Shown: positions 16,215-25,836 of the stretch, in pieces
Position numbering within the stretch: the stretch's first letter is position 1
How the letters are laid out: every line of letters begins with the position of its first letter
NCBI RefSeq assembly: GCF_021730615.1
Contig: NZ_JAJLMN010000001.1
Span: forward strand, 868,001-932,000
Length of the DNA: 64,000 nt
Origin: Lichenibacterium dinghuense
GTDB taxonomy: Bacteria; Pseudomonadota; Alphaproteobacteria; Rhizobiales; Beijerinckiaceae
Reading direction: 5' to 3'
Notes under the pieces: model-generated
Database searches by the model: none
The model's input: only the letters and a program-made list of their open reading frames with translations
What the model was told of the DNA's origin: nothing
Program-made: the position numbers and the translations under genes

Positions 16215-17639
16215 ATGGACCGCCGAACCCCATCACCGAGCCTCGGCGCCGCCCTCGCCCTGGCGCTCGCGGCGGGCGCCGCCCTCGCGGGGACGGCGGC
16301 CGCGGCGGAGGCGCCGGACCAGCCGCCGTCGTCGCGGGCACGGCGGAGCGGCCCGGCCCGGACGGAGCGCCAGCATGCCGCCGCCCGACCTTCCGCAGCG
16401 CGCCCCGAGCCCGTGCCGTCTCAGGGCGGGACGGCGGGGCCCTTCCCCGGCCTGCCCGCCTTCGCGCTCGGCCTGCCGACGGTCGGCACGGCGACGCTCG
16501 ACTCCAAGGGCCTCGGGCTGAGGTCCGACACGAGCGACGCGGTGTTCCACATCGGCGGCCGGCTGCACTACGACTTCGGCACGGCGAACCTCGACCCAAA
16601 GCAGACCTTCCGCGCCCTGTCGGCGGACGGCTCCGTGCGGCGGGCCTGGTTCGAGGCGAGCCTGAAGCTCGACGACGTGCTCGTGGCCTTCCAGTACGAC
16701 CTCGCCTCGGCGACGCGGCCGGTCGACGACGCCTACCTGTCGTATCGCCCGTTCGGCGGCTTCCACGTGGTGGCGGGCAACTTCAAGGAGCCGTTCAGCC
16801 TCGAACAGCTCGAAAGCAACAACACCACGCTCTTCGCCGAGCGCTCGCTGCTCGACACGTTCTCGCCGCAGCGCGACGTCGGCCTCGGCTTCGGCGGCAA
16901 CGGCGAGCGCTGGACGCTGATGGGCGGCGCCTTCGGCGGCACGCCGGTCGCGACCGGCATCGGCCGCTTCGGCGTCGCCGGCACGGCGCGCGCCACCTAC
17001 GCGCCGGTGCTCGACGCCGTGCAGGTGCTGCATCTCGGCGTCGCGGGCTCCTACCGCGCGCTCGACCGGGGCGGCACGGCGCTGGCCTTCAACGACAAGC
17101 CCGAGGACTTCCTGTTCAACAGGTCGCTGATCGCGACCGGCGCGATCCGGAACGCCGACGCGGTCGGCCGCCTCGGCCTCGAGGGCGCCTACCAGTACGG
17201 CTCCGTGCGGCTGCAGAGCGAAGTTGCGCTCACGGCCGTGTCGGGCGCCGGCGCGGCGGACCGGACGTTCCAGGCCGGCTACGCCGAGCTCGGCTGGGTG
17301 CTGAACGGCCCCGGCCGCAGGTATCGCGTGGAGGCGCCCGGCGCCTCCGAATACGCGGTCTTCGAGGGCGTCGACGTCCCCGAGGAGCGGCGCGTGTCGC
17401 GCGGCGGCGTGGGGGTGTTCGAGGTCGCGGCGCGCGTCAGCGCCATCGACCTGCGCTCGGGCCCGGTGCGCGGCGGCGCCGAGCGGGACGGCTCGGTGGG
17501 GGTCAACTGGTATCCGGACGCGAACCTGCGCCTGACGGTCGACTACGTCCACGCGCGGGCCGATCCGTCGGCGGCCTCGGTCACGGGCCGGCGCGTCGAC
17601 AGCGACCAGTTGATCGGGCGGGCGCAGGTCTATTGGTAG
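16215..17639 (+). CDS. OprP/OprO-type outer-membrane porin
   Basis: 474 residues from ATG 16215: a signal peptide ending in GTAAAAEA, a Pro/Ala-rich linker, then an all-beta outer-membrane barrel. Marks of the phosphate-selective porin O/P family are DAVFHIGGRLHYDFG, VRRAWFEASLKLDDVLVAFQYDLA, FHVVAGNFKEPFSLEQLESNN and RDVGLGFGG, and the C-terminus ends in an aromatic residue (AQVYW), as barrels need for assembly. Whether it prefers phosphate or pyrophosphate cannot be said. An upstream in-frame start (16113) would bury the signal peptide and is rejected. Confidence 0.85.
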   Translation: MDRRTPSPSLGAALALALAAGAALAGTAAAAEAPDQPPSSRARRSGPARTERQHAAARPSAARPEPVPSQGGTAGPFPGLPAFALGLPTVGTATLDSKGLGLRSDTSDAVFHIGGRLHYDFGTANLDPKQTFRALSADGSVRRAWFEASLKLDDVLVAFQYDLASATRPVDDAYLSYRPFGGFHVVAGNFKEPFSLEQLESNNTTLFAERSLLDTFSPQRDVGLGFGGNGERWTLMGGAFGGTPVATGIGRFGVAGTARATYAPVLDAVQVLHLGVAGSYRALDRGGTALAFNDKPEDFLFNRSLIATGAIRNADAVGRLGLEGAYQYGSVRLQSEVALTAVSGAGAADRTFQAGYAELGWVLNGPGRRYRVEAPGASEYAVFEGVDVPEERRVSRGGVGVFEVAARVSAIDLRSGPVRGGAERDGSVGVNWYPDANLRLTVDYVHARADPSAASVTGRRVDSDQLIGRAQVYW

Positions 17640-17671
17640 CGCGGCGGCATTGCACCGCCTAAGCTGCCGCC

Positions 17672-19255
17672 ATGGCGCTCTTCGAACTCCTCATCGCCCT
17701 GCTGCTCGGAGGCGCGGTGCTGACCGCGCTCGCGAACCGCATCGGCGCGCCCTATCCGGTGCTGCTGGCGCTGGCCGGCACGGCGCTGGCGGTGTCGCCC
17801 ATCTACGTGCCGGGGATCCGGCTCGAGCCCGACCTCGCTCTCACCCTGTTCGTGGCGCCGGTGATCCTGGACGCGGCCTTCGACGCCTCGCCGCGCGACC
17901 TGCGCGAGAACTGGGTCCCGGTGACGGGCCTCGTGCTGGTCGCCGTGGCGCTCACCATCACGGCGGTGGCCCTCGTGGCGCGGTGGCTCGTGCCCGGCAT
18001 GCCCTGGTCGGTCGCGGTGGCGCTCGGCGCCGTGGTGTCGCCGCCCGACCCCGTCTCGGCCACCGCCATCCTGGGCCGCCTGTCGCCGCCCCGCCGGCTC
18101 GTGGTAATCCTGGAAGGCGAGGGCCTGCTCAACGACGTCAGCGCGCTGCTGGTCTACCGCCTGGCCGTGGCGGCGGCGGTCGGCACGGAGCTGACGGCCG
18201 GCCACGCCGTGCCGCTGTTCCTGCTGAACTCGCTGGGCTCCGTCGCGCTCGGCTGGGCCCTGGCCCGGCTCTACATCCTGCTCGCCGGCCGCATCGCCGA
18301 CCTCGCCATCTCGGTGGTGACGCAGTTCGTCGCCACCTTCGCGGTCTGGATCGTGGCCGAGAAGCTCGAAGTCTCGACCGTGCTGACCATGGTGGTCTAC
18401 GCGCTGGTGCTGGCCCACCGCACGTCGAGCGTCCAGAAGGCGGAGGTGCGCCGCGGCTCCTTCGCGGTCTGGGAGGTGGCGGTCTACGTGCTGAACGCGC
18501 TGGCCTTCATCCTGATCGGCCTGCAGCTCCAGGACATCGGCGACGCCATCCCCGGCGGCGTCACGCGCTACGTCGGCTTCGGCCTCGCCATCCTGGCCAC
18601 CGTGATCGCCGTGCGCCTCGCCTGGACGTTCACCTACAACGCGCTGGTGCGCCTCATCGAGCGGTTCACCCTGCCGCCCGAGCAGCGCACGCCGGCGCTC
18701 CGCTCCTACAAGAGCGCGCTGGTGGTGGGCTGGTGCGGCATGCGCGGGCTGCTCACGCTCGCGACCGCCCTCGCGCTGCCGTTCGACGGCGCCCTCGGCA
18801 ACGCCGAGCACCGCGACCTCGTGATCGTCGCGGCCTTCTCGGTGGTGCTCGGCACGCTGGTGATCCAGGGCCTCACGCTCGGGCCGCTGCTCGCCTGGCT
18901 CGGGCTCGACGACGACGGCCGCGGCGAGCGCGAGCGCGCCGCCGCCCGCCAGGAGGCGACGCGCGCCGCCATCCGCTCGCTCGACGGCGTCGACGAGCCC
19001 GAGGCCGCCATCCTGCGCAAGGAATATTCGGTGGTGCTGCAGGACGAGGCCATGCGCCACCTGCGCCCCCGGATGTTTGGCAAGCTCCGCATGGCCGCCA
19101 TCGCGGCGGAGCGCGAAACCCTGCTGCGGATGCGGCGCGACCACGCCATCGGCGAGGACGCCTTCCGGGACGTCGAGGAGGAGCTCGACTGGGCCGAGGG
19201 CAACGCCCGGCGCCGCGGCCGCGCTCTCCCGGCACCGGAGGAGGAACGGCGATGA
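17672..19255 (+). CDS. Na+/H+ antiporter, CPA1/NhaP type
   Basis: 527 residues with about twelve transmembrane helices and a charged cytoplasmic tail (about residues 415-527, rich in Glu/Arg). Conserved transport segments include SPPDPVSATAILGRL and LEGEGLLNDVSALLVYRL, in which the acidic residues of the ion site lie, and VGWCGMRGLLTLATALALP. It probably exchanges cytoplasmic Na+ or K+ for H+ across the inner membrane for pH and salt homeostasis. The stop overlaps the start of the following acetyltransferase (ATGA), so the two are co-translated. Confidence 0.9.
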   Translation: MALFELLIALLLGGAVLTALANRIGAPYPVLLALAGTALAVSPIYVPGIRLEPDLALTLFVAPVILDAAFDASPRDLRENWVPVTGLVLVAVALTITAVALVARWLVPGMPWSVAVALGAVVSPPDPVSATAILGRLSPPRRLVVILEGEGLLNDVSALLVYRLAVAAAVGTELTAGHAVPLFLLNSLGSVALGWALARLYILLAGRIADLAISVVTQFVATFAVWIVAEKLEVSTVLTMVVYALVLAHRTSSVQKAEVRRGSFAVWEVAVYVLNALAFILIGLQLQDIGDAIPGGVTRYVGFGLAILATVIAVRLAWTFTYNALVRLIERFTLPPEQRTPALRSYKSALVVGWCGMRGLLTLATALALPFDGALGNAEHRDLVIVAAFSVVLGTLVIQGLTLGPLLAWLGLDDDGRGERERAAARQEATRAAIRSLDGVDEPEAAILRKEYSVVLQDEAMRHLRPRMFGKLRMAAIAAERETLLRMRRDHAIGEDAFRDVEEELDWAEGNARRRGRALPAPEEERR

Positions 19256-19749
19256 CGATCGTGGTCCGGGACGCGCGGGACGAGGACCTGCCGCAGATCC
19301 TCGCCATCCACAACCACGTGGTCGCGACCTCGACGGCGCATTACAACGCCCACCCGGCCGACCTCGCCGACCGGCGCGCCCTGGTCGCGGGGCGGCGGGC
19401 CGCGGGCCTGCCGTTCCTCGTGGCGGCCGAGGGCGACGCCGTCGCGGGCTACGCCTCCTTCGGCCCGTTCCGCCCGCAGGACGGCTTCGCCGCGACGGTG
19501 GAGCACATGATCTACGTGGCGCCCGCCTTCCAGCGCCGCGGCGTGGCGGGGCAACTGATGCCGGCGCTGGAGGCGCGGGCGCGGGCACTCGGCGTCCACG
19601 TCATGCTGGGCGCCATCGACGCCGAGAACGCGCCCTCGGTCGCGCTGCACGAGCGGCACGGCTTCGTCCGCGTCGGGCTGATGCCCCAGGCCGCGCGCAA
19701 GTTCGGCCGCTGGCTAGACCTCCTGTGGATGCAGAAGACGCTGGGCTGA
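19252..19749 (+). CDS. GNAT N-acetyltransferase (phosphinothricin acetyltransferase-like)
   Basis: 165 residues, with start ATG 19252 just after GGAGGAGGAAC and overlapping the antiporter stop. The sequence fits the Pat/MddA branch of GNAT enzymes: IVVRDARDEDLPQILAIHNHVV, AGYASFGPFRPQDGF, VEHMIYVAPAFQRRGVAGQLM (acetyl-CoA loop) and NAPSVALHERHGFVRVG. Members acetylate small amines such as phosphinothricin or methionine sulfoximine; the substrate here is open. The 3' end stops 7 bases short of convergent mtaB. Confidence 0.9.
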   Translation: MTIVVRDARDEDLPQILAIHNHVVATSTAHYNAHPADLADRRALVAGRRAAGLPFLVAAEGDAVAGYASFGPFRPQDGFAATVEHMIYVAPAFQRRGVAGQLMPALEARARALGVHVMLGAIDAENAPSVALHERHGFVRVGLMPQAARKFGRWLDLLWMQKTLG

Positions 19750-19756
19750 GGGGTCG

Positions 19757-20974
19757 TCACGGGCCGGCGAGCAGCTCCCGCCCGTCGTGGCCCGCGATGT
19801 CCACCTCGGCGATGCGCCCCGGCTCCACGCCCTCGCCGAGCCGCACGGGGGAGAAATCCTCCATCCGCCCCCGGCCGCCGCGCTCGGCCAGCACGGCAGC
19901 GCGCGTGCCGGCGTGGCGGTCGAGGTGGCGCGCCAGCGCGGCCTCGCCCGCGGCCCGCAGCGCCGCGGCCCGCGCCCGCACGGCGTCGCCCGGCACGGCC
20001 GGCATGCGGGCCGCGGGCGTGCCGGGCCGGGCCGAGAAGGGGAAGACGTGGAGGAATGCGATCCCGCAGTCCGCGACCAGCGCCAGCGACTCCGCGGCGT
20101 GGGCGTCGGTCTCGGTCGGGAAGCCGGCGATCAGGTCGGCGCCGAGGGCGATGCCGGGCCGCAGCCGCCGCACCGCCTCGCAGAACGCCACCGCCTCGGC
20201 GCGGCCGTGGCGGCGCTTCATGCGCTTCAGGACGAGGTCGGAGCCGTGCTGCAGGGAGAGGTGCAGGTGCGGCATGAAGCGGGTCTCGTCCGCCACCACG
20301 TCGAGGAGGTCCCGGTCGGCCTCGACGCAGTCGATGGAGGACAGGCGCAGGCGCTTCAACTCCGGCACCTCGCGCAGGACGCGCTTCAGCAGCGCCCCGA
20401 GGCGGAGGCCGTCCGCGTCGTAGGAGGTGACGTCGACGCCGGTCAGCACAGCCTCGGCGGCGCCGGCCGCGACGAGGCCGCGCACCTCCGCGACGACCCG
20501 CTCGGGCGCGCGCGAGCGCGACGCGCCGCGCCCGAAGGGGATCACGCAGAAGGTGCAGCGGTGGTCGCAGCCGTTCTGGATCTCGACGAAGCCGCGCGTG
20601 TGTCCGCCCGCGGCGCCGGGCCCGAAGACCGGCGGGGCAGCGGGGGCGGGCGCGTGGCCGGGCCGCGCCCAGGCGGCGGGATCGGCCTTGCCGGCGTTGG
20701 GGAGCACGCGCGAGATCTCGGGCATGGCGCGCAGCGCGGCGTCGACCTCGGCGGCGCAGCCCGTCAGCACGATCGGCGCGCCCGGCCGGGTCCGCGCGGC
20801 GCGGCGCACCGCCTGCCGGGCCTGGCGCACGGCCTCCGAGGTCACGGCGCAGGAGTTGACGATCGTGAGGTCGGCGTGGCCGGCCGCGAGCGCCGCGGCC
20901 CGCATGGCCTCGGATTCGACGATGTTGAGCCGGCACCCGAAGGTGACGACCGCGACGCCGCCCGGCCCGCTCAC
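19757..20974 (-). CDS. mtaB: tRNA ms2t6A37 methylthiotransferase MtaB
   Basis: 405 residues. It adds a methylthio group to t6A37 in tRNAs reading ANN codons. The UPF0004 domain begins VAVVTFGCRLNIVESEAM and carries further cluster Cys in VNSCAVTSE and VLTGCAAEVD. The radical SAM motif is GCDHRCTFCVIPFGRG. SSIDC, HLSLQHGSDLVLKRMKRRH and FPTETD are typical. The short final domain has the TRAM-like end expected. The start is GTG 20974, whose bases overlap the dapF stop (GTGA), so it is the second gene of a dapF-mtaB operon. Confidence 0.93.
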   Translation of the reverse strand: MSGPGGVAVVTFGCRLNIVESEAMRAAALAAGHADLTIVNSCAVTSEAVRQARQAVRRAARTRPGAPIVLTGCAAEVDAALRAMPEISRVLPNAGKADPAAWARPGHAPAPAAPPVFGPGAAGGHTRGFVEIQNGCDHRCTFCVIPFGRGASRSRAPERVVAEVRGLVAAGAAEAVLTGVDVTSYDADGLRLGALLKRVLREVPELKRLRLSSIDCVEADRDLLDVVADETRFMPHLHLSLQHGSDLVLKRMKRRHGRAEAVAFCEAVRRLRPGIALGADLIAGFPTETDAHAAESLALVADCGIAFLHVFPFSARPGTPAARMPAVPGDAVRARAAALRAAGEAALARHLDRHAGTRAAVLAERGGRGRMEDFSPVRLGEGVEPGRIAEVDIAGHDGRELLAGP

Positions 20975-21813
20975 CACGGGGCCGTGCCGCCCGTCGCGGG
21001 GTCGAGGCGGCCGCGGTGCTCCAGCTCCACGGGGCCGGTCATCAGCACGGGGCCGCCGGCGCTCCAGTCGATCGCGAGCTCGCCGCCCGGCAGCAGCACG
21101 CGGGCGCGCCGGCCGGTGAGCCCGCGCAGGGCCGCGGCCGCCACCGTGGCGCAGGCCGCCGAGCCGCAGGCCAGCGTGGCGCCGGCGCCGCGCTCCCACA
21201 CCCTGAGCCGGATCTCCCCCGGCCCCCGCACCTCGGCGAAGGACACGTTGGCGCGGTCCGGGAACATGGGGTGGTGCTCGAAGCGGGGGCCGACCGCGGC
21301 GAGGTCGATCGCCTCAGCGTCCGGCACGAAGAAGACGGCGTGCGGGTTGCCCATGCTGACGGCGGCCGGCCGCTCCAGCCCCGCGTCCTGGAGCGCGTCG
21401 CCGAGGTCGAGGTTGAGCGTGTCGGCCGCCTCCCGCAGCGGGATGTCGCGCCAACCGAAGCGCGGCGGCCCCATGTCGACCGTGAAACGCAGCGGCCCGT
21501 CGCGCCGGCACGACACGCGGGTGCCGTCGACGTCGAGCACCACCGCGTCGCCGCCGCCCGTCTCGGCCACGAACCAGGCGACGCAGCGCGAGCCGTTGCC
21601 GCAGGCGCCGGCGCGCGACCCGTCCGTGTTGAAGATCCGCACCGCGATGGCGCCCTCGTCGGGGCCGTCCGACAGCGCCATGAGCTGGTCGAAGGCGAGC
21701 GGCCCGCGGCACAGGGCGCGGGCGGTGTCGCCCGTGAGGGCCGGAGGGGCGCCGCGCTCGTCCACCACCAGGATGGAATTGCCGGCCCCGTTCATCTTGG
21801 CATAGCGGAGCAT
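20971..21813 (-). CDS. dapF: Diaminopimelate epimerase
   Basis: 280 residues. DapF converts LL- to meso-diaminopimelate for lysine and peptidoglycan synthesis. The opening YAKMNGAGNSILVVDERG is typical, and the two catalytic Cys are visible in GACGNGSRC and TLACGSAAC. SMGNPHAVFF, FEHHPMFPDRANVSF and LPGGEL complete the family pattern. It is cytosolic and first in an operon with mtaB, with which it overlaps by GTGA. Confidence 0.95.
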   Translation of the reverse strand: MLRYAKMNGAGNSILVVDERGAPPALTGDTARALCRGPLAFDQLMALSDGPDEGAIAVRIFNTDGSRAGACGNGSRCVAWFVAETGGGDAVVLDVDGTRVSCRRDGPLRFTVDMGPPRFGWRDIPLREAADTLNLDLGDALQDAGLERPAAVSMGNPHAVFFVPDAEAIDLAAVGPRFEHHPMFPDRANVSFAEVRGPGEIRLRVWERGAGATLACGSAACATVAAAALRGLTGRRARVLLPGGELAIDWSAGGPVLMTGPVELEHRGRLDPATGGTAPW

Positions 21814-22009
21814 GGGCGAGAGGTGGCACGGGCCGGGGGCCGCGACAACCCCGGCGCCGGATCCGCGGATGTCGGGCGGGCGGTGTGGACCTCGTGACCG
21901 GACGCAGGCTCTGGACGCTCGTCATCCCGGGTCGTTCGCGCCTGCGGCGCTCGGCCCGGGGCGACACGGGGGGCGCGGTGTTCGGCGGCCGGAGACCGGA
22001 CCGCCGACG

Positions 22010-22507
22010 TCAGTCCGTCATCACCAGCGCCCAGTAGGTCTTGTAGCGCGTGCCCGGCGCCGCGGCGGCCGCGATGCCGATGCGGCGGATGGGGCGGTAG
22101 AGCAGGTTGGCGTCGTGGCCCGGCGAATGCTGCCAGCCGAGGAGCGCGCGCTCGAAGCTCGGATAGCCGGCCGACACGTTCTCGGCCTCGGCGCCGCGCT
22201 TGATCCCTTCCGCCGCCACGCGTGCGCCGAGCTCGCCCGCCAGCGTGTGGCTCAGCGTGTCGGCCCGCGCCATGGCGTCGGCCTGGCGCTGCGCCACGCG
22301 GTTGAGCGCGGGGTCGACCTCGACGGCGCCGAGCCCGTGCGCCGAGCGGTAGAGCGCGATGGCGCGCCGGGCCGCCTCGACGTCGACCGGCAGGGGACCG
22401 GCGCCGACGACCCGCGGCGCCCCTTCGGGCGCGGGCAGGGTGGAGCAGCCGGCCAGCGCGATGGCGGCCAGCGCCGGCGCGCCCGCGCGGAGGACTCGCC
22501 TCAGCAC
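22010..22507 (-). CDS. CAP/SCP-domain lipoprotein
   Basis: 165 residues from GTG 22507. A lipoprotein signal (LAAIALAGCS) is followed by a CAP (SCP/PR1) domain: YRSAHGLGAVEVDPALNRVAQRQADAMA, LSHTLAGE, AENVSAGYPSFERALLGWQHSPGHDANLL and YWALVMTD. The conserved His and Glu residues of the CAP cavity are present (SHT, AEN, SPGH). It starts 10 bases after the stop of the GyrI-like gene, suggesting an operon. The role in the periplasm is unknown. Confidence 0.88.
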   Translation of the reverse strand: MLRRVLRAGAPALAAIALAGCSTLPAPEGAPRVVGAGPLPVDVEAARRAIALYRSAHGLGAVEVDPALNRVAQRQADAMARADTLSHTLAGELGARVAAEGIKRGAEAENVSAGYPSFERALLGWQHSPGHDANLLYRPIRRIGIAAAAAPGTRYKTYWALVMTD

Positions 22508-22517
22508 CGCCGCGACG

Positions 22518-23255
22518 TCACTTCAGGAAGACGTAGATGTCGACCTCGAGCGAGTTGTCGTCCGAACTCTTGGTGCGGTTGAGGTATTCCTCGGCGAACA
22601 TGTTCTTGGCTTCGAGGCCCTTCTCGTCGAGGTAGGCCGTGATGGCCTCGTAGGTGGAGTCGATGTCGTCGTAGGCGCTGCGGTGCTGGAACTTCATCAC
22701 CTTGCCGCCGGGCGACAGGCCGAAGGACTCGTCCGCCGGCATGTCGGCGGGCTTGGCGCCGGGGTCGGCCGCCACCGGCACCATGGCGGTGTATTTGAAG
22801 CCGGCGTCGTCGGTCTCGGTGAAGACCGCCATGGGATGGCCGGTCGGCTGGATCTTGTCCTTGGCGAGCTGCTCGTTGAGCTTGGTGAAGCTGTCGTTGA
22901 GCGACTTGAAGCCGTCGTCCCAGGTCGACTGGCCGCTGATCTGCACCACGGGGTGGGGCTGCAGCGTCAGGGTCTGGCTGATGGAATTGTCGCCCGGCGC
23001 CGCGGGCGCGGCGGCGCTGGCGTCGGGCGCGGAAGGGGCGGGGGCGGTCGGCGCCGGGGTGGCGGGCGCGTCCGCGGGCGGCGGAGCCGGCGTCGCGGGG
23101 GCGGGCGTCGCCGGAGCCGCGGGGACGGCCGGCGCCGGGGCGGTGGTCTGCGCCGGCGTGGTCTGCGCGCGGGCACCCGTCGCCGCGAGCCCGCCCGCCA
23201 CCGCCGCGGTCAGGGCCAGCCGGCCGAAGCAGCGAAGGAATCCGTTGAAAGCCAT
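22518..23255 (-). CDS. Exported GyrI-like effector-binding domain protein
   Basis: 245 residues from ATG 23255 (264 from 23312). A signal peptide (LALTAAVAGGLAATGARA) is followed by a low-complexity Ala/Pro/Thr linker of about 60 residues. The C-terminal domain of about 140 residues has the AraC-effector/GyrI-like pattern (VVQISGQSTWDDGFKSLNDSF, MAVFTETDDAGFKYTAMVPV, GKVMKFQHRSAYDDIDSTYEAITAYL, NSLEVDIYVFL). Export of this fold is common in alphaproteobacteria; the ligand is unknown. It is followed at 10 bases by the CAP lipoprotein. Confidence 0.85.
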   Translation of the reverse strand: MAFNGFLRCFGRLALTAAVAGGLAATGARAQTTPAQTTAPAPAVPAAPATPAPATPAPPPADAPATPAPTAPAPSAPDASAAAPAAPGDNSISQTLTLQPHPVVQISGQSTWDDGFKSLNDSFTKLNEQLAKDKIQPTGHPMAVFTETDDAGFKYTAMVPVAADPGAKPADMPADESFGLSPGGKVMKFQHRSAYDDIDSTYEAITAYLDEKGLEAKNMFAEEYLNRTKSSDDNSLEVDIYVFLK

Positions 23256-23369
23256 TCTGCTGTGTCCCGAGAAGGAGCCGCGGCGATCCCGCGGCGACGC
23301 GCTCCGGCGCATCTTATCCGACGGATGGGCCGGAATGGGAACAGGCTAACGGCAAGCTCAAGCGCCCGC

Positions 23370-23987
23370 TCAGGCGCCGAGCCCGCCCCTGCGCCGGATG
23401 AAGTCGATGACCGTGTCGACGCCGTCGCCCGACTTCATGTTGGAGAAGACGTAGGGCTTGCCGCGCCGCATCCGCTCCGTGTCGCGCTCCATGACGTCGA
23501 GCGAGGCACCGACCAGGGGCGCGAGGTCGGTCTTGTTGATGACGAGCAGGTCCGACCGGGTGATGCCGGGGCCGCCCTTGCGGGGGATCTTCTCGCCCCC
23601 CGACACGTCGATCACGTAGACGGTGAGGTCGGCGAGCTCCGGCGAGAAGGTGGCGGCGAGGTTGTCGCCGCCCGACTCGATCAGGATCAGGTCGAGGTCC
23701 GGGAAGCGCCGGTTGAGGTCGTCCACGGCCGCGAGGTTGATCGAGCAGTCCTCGCGGATGGCCGTGTGGGGGCAGCCGCCGGTCTCGACGCCGAGGATGC
23801 GGTCGAGCGGGAGCGCCTCGGCGCGCGCCAGGATCTCGGCGTCCTCCTTTGTGTAGATGTCGTTGGTGATGGCGGCGATGCCGTGGTGGTCGCGCAGCCG
23901 CTTGCAGAGCTGCTCCATCAGCGCCGTCTTGCCGGAGCCGACGGGTCCGCCGATGCCGACCCGGAGGGGCCCGTTTCTGGAGCTCAT
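23370..23987 (-). CDS. ureG: Urease accessory GTPase UreG
   Basis: 205 residues. UreG hydrolyses GTP to drive nickel delivery to apo-urease. The P-loop is [18 protein letters not shown], the metal-binding CPH is in [15 protein letters not shown], and [29 protein letters not shown] and NKTDLAP (guanine specificity) are intact. It is last in a minus-strand operon ureE-ureF-ureG with 4-base overlaps. No urease subunit gene or ureD is in the window, so the partners must be elsewhere. Confidence 0.95.
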   Translation of the reverse strand: MSSRNGPLRVGIGGPVGSGKTALMEQLCKRLRDHHGIAAITNDIYTKEDAEILARAEALPLDRILGVETGGCPHTAIREDCSINLAAVDDLNRRFPDLDLILIESGGDNLAATFSPELADLTVYVIDVSGGEKIPRKGGPGITRSDLLVINKTDLAPLVGASLDVMERDTERMRRGKPYVFSNMKSGDGVDTVIDFIRRRGGLGA

Positions 23988-24664
23988 GAGCGGAACAGCC
24001 TCGAATACAGGGTCTCGTGCCGCAGCGCGGCGACGTCCGACCTTAGGGCACAGGCGCCGAGGTCGTCGAGCGTGGAGGCGGCCGCGAAGGCCCCGAGCCG
24101 CCGCGCCTCGGGCAGCAGCGCCGCCGTGACGCGCTGCCCGTCGGTCTGGCCGATGGGGCCGAGCCGCACCGCCGCGGAGACGAGGTTGCCGACGACGCCG
24201 AGCGCCAGGGCCTCGAGGCTCGCGCGGAGCGGCAGGCCCGCCGTTCCGGCCGCGGCCCCGAAGGCGACCGGATAGGCGACGTCCTCGCCGCGGGGCAGGG
24301 CGGGACAGTGGGCCTCCGGCCAGGAGGCGCGGATCGCGTCCGCGAAGGCCCGGCCGGTGCCGCCCGTCTCCAGCCGCCGCTCGCGCGACGGTGCCAGCGC
24401 GAGCGCGAGGTCGTTCAGCTCGGCGAGGGCGCCGGCGTCACCGGCGGGCGCGCGGCGCCAGGCTTCGGCGGCCAGCACGGCGTCCTGCCGGGCCGAGCCG
24501 TGGCGCAGGAGGTCGCCGAGCCAGGCCTCGACGCTTGCCGCGTCCTGCACCAGGCCCTCGTCGACCGCGCTCTCCAGCCCGTGGGAATACGCGAAGGCGC
24601 CGACCGGGAAGGCCGGAGACAGCCAGGCGAAGAGCTGCAGCGGCGACGGATCGGGCCCGGTCAA
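23984..24664 (-). CDS. ureF: Urease accessory protein UreF
   Basis: 226 residues. UreF joins UreD and UreG in the activation complex. It is all-helical with the family start [34 protein letters not shown]-type motifs are replaced by [15 protein letters not shown], and the end [14 protein letters not shown] is typical. The start is TTG 24664, overlapping the ureE stop, and the stop overlaps the ureG ATG. The family call is firm. Confidence 0.93.
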   Translation of the reverse strand: MTGPDPSPLQLFAWLSPAFPVGAFAYSHGLESAVDEGLVQDAASVEAWLGDLLRHGSARQDAVLAAEAWRRAPAGDAGALAELNDLALALAPSRERRLETGGTGRAFADAIRASWPEAHCPALPRGEDVAYPVAFGAAAGTAGLPLRASLEALALGVVGNLVSAAVRLGPIGQTDGQRVTAALLPEARRLGAFAAASTLDDLGACALRSDVAALRHETLYSRLFRS

Positions 24665-25281
24665 TGGTCGTGCTTGTGCCCGTGCCCGTGGTGCTCGTGA
24701 CCGTGATCGTGGTCGTGTTTGTGGCCCTTGCCGTGGTCGTGCTTGTGGTCGTGATCGTGTTTATGGTCGTGGCCGTGCTTGCGGGCGTGCTTCGCCCCTT
24801 CGGGGCCGTCGCCGTGCTTGTGGTGGTCCACGGTGCCGTGCGCCGCGCCCGCGTAGGCGCCGCCCTCGGGGTCGAAGGGCGCCTCGATCGCCACCACGCT
24901 CGCGCCGAGCCCGCGCAGCATGTCCTCGACGACGTGGTCGCCGCGCAGCCGCAGCGCGTTGCTCATCACCTGCGCGGACAGGTGGCGGTTGCCGATGTGC
25001 CAGGCGAGGCGCACGAGGTCGCCCGGCGTGCGCCCGCGCACCTCGATCAGCGGCTCGGCCGCGGCCACCACCTCGACCACGCGCCCGTCGTCCAGCGCGA
25101 GCCCGTCGCCGCCGCGCAGGGCCACGGCCTCGTCGAGGTCGAGCAGGAAGTCGAGGCCGCCGGTGCCTCTCATCGAGATGCGGCGGCGGTGCCGGTCGTC
25201 GAAGTCGAGCACCACGGCGTCGGCGACGGCGGTGCCCTCGGGCCAGTGGCCGCGGGGCAGGACTCGGGTTGCGCGGATCAA
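24661..25281 (-). CDS. ureE: Urease nickel metallochaperone UreE with His-rich tail
   Basis: 206 residues from TTG 25281. The N-terminal domain ([42 protein letters not shown]) and the metal-binding domain ([38 protein letters not shown]) match UreE. The last 60 residues are a Ni-binding tail with about two dozen His in HDHK/HDHG units. The DNA there (24664-24840) is repetitive, which may favour length changes. First gene of ureEFG, coupled by a TTGA overlap. Confidence 0.95.
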   Translation of the reverse strand: MIRATRVLPRGHWPEGTAVADAVVLDFDDRHRRRISMRGTGGLDFLLDLDEAVALRGGDGLALDDGRVVEVVAAAEPLIEVRGRTPGDLVRLAWHIGNRHLSAQVMSNALRLRGDHVVEDMLRGLGASVVAIEAPFDPEGGAYAGAAHGTVDHHKHGDGPEGAKHARKHGHDHKHDHDHKHDHGKGHKHDHDHGHEHHGHGHKHDH

Positions 25282-25321
25282 GGGGGCGTCCTCGGAGAAC
25301 TGATGGGCGGATGGGGTGTCG

Positions 25322-25810
25322 TCAGCGGCGCGCTTCGCGGTCCGGCTCGACGGGGAAGAAGTCGAGGTCCAGCGCTTCGGCGAGCGAGAAGGGCGGATCG
25401 GGCGGGAACAGCGTGAAGTCCATGCCGGTCTCCTTCGCGGCGTCGAGCCGCCCCGACAGGTAGCTGTCGGCGAAAACCTCCTGCGGATAAGCCCGCAAGC
25501 TCGGCGCCCTCCGGATGACCCTGGCGATGCGGCGGCGCTGTTCGAGGAGGGTCGCTTCCCAGCTTCTGGTGCGGCTCCCCGGCTGGTACTTCCACTTGAG
25601 GAGATGCGCGAGCAGCACGGCCAAGCGGCTCTCGATCTCGTCGCGATAGGAGTTCCCCACCCCCTCCACCTCCTCGACCAGATGGACGATGTCGAGCTCC
25701 CCCAGGCGCCCCTCGCGCAGCAGCCGCGCTTGGCGCTCCGACCAGAGGACGAAGTCGGCCTCGTAGGAGGCCTCCGAGACGTCGTCGGGCGGGGCTGCGG
25801 CTTGCTGCAT
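25322..25810 (-). CDS. DUF29 domain protein
   Basis: 162 residues beginning [20 protein letters not shown]. The DUF29 pattern is plain: [58 protein letters not shown] (split across residues about 15-70), then [14 protein letters not shown] and [18 protein letters not shown]. These are small helical proteins of unknown function, common in alphaproteobacteria and cyanobacteria. It lies 40 bases upstream of ureE on the same strand, so it could share transcription with it. Confidence 0.88.
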   Translation of the reverse strand: MQQAAAPPDDVSEASYEADFVLWSERQARLLREGRLGELDIVHLVEEVEGVGNSYRDEIESRLAVLLAHLLKWKYQPGSRTRSWEATLLEQRRRIARVIRRAPSLRAYPQEVFADSYLSGRLDAAKETGMDFTLFPPDPPFSLAEALDLDFFPVEPDREARR

Positions 25811-25836
25811 CGGATGCAGGGCTCCTGTGCGGTCGA

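Noticed and set aside
14672-17662. A long plus frame running through the transposase, the Cys-rich gene and the porin
   Set aside because: Only its first part (from 14816) is transposase; the rest is the wrong frame of real genes.
24664-24840. Short tandem repeats resembling a CRISPR or satellite
   Set aside because: They encode the HDHK/HDHG tail of UreE; units are 6-12 bases without spacers.
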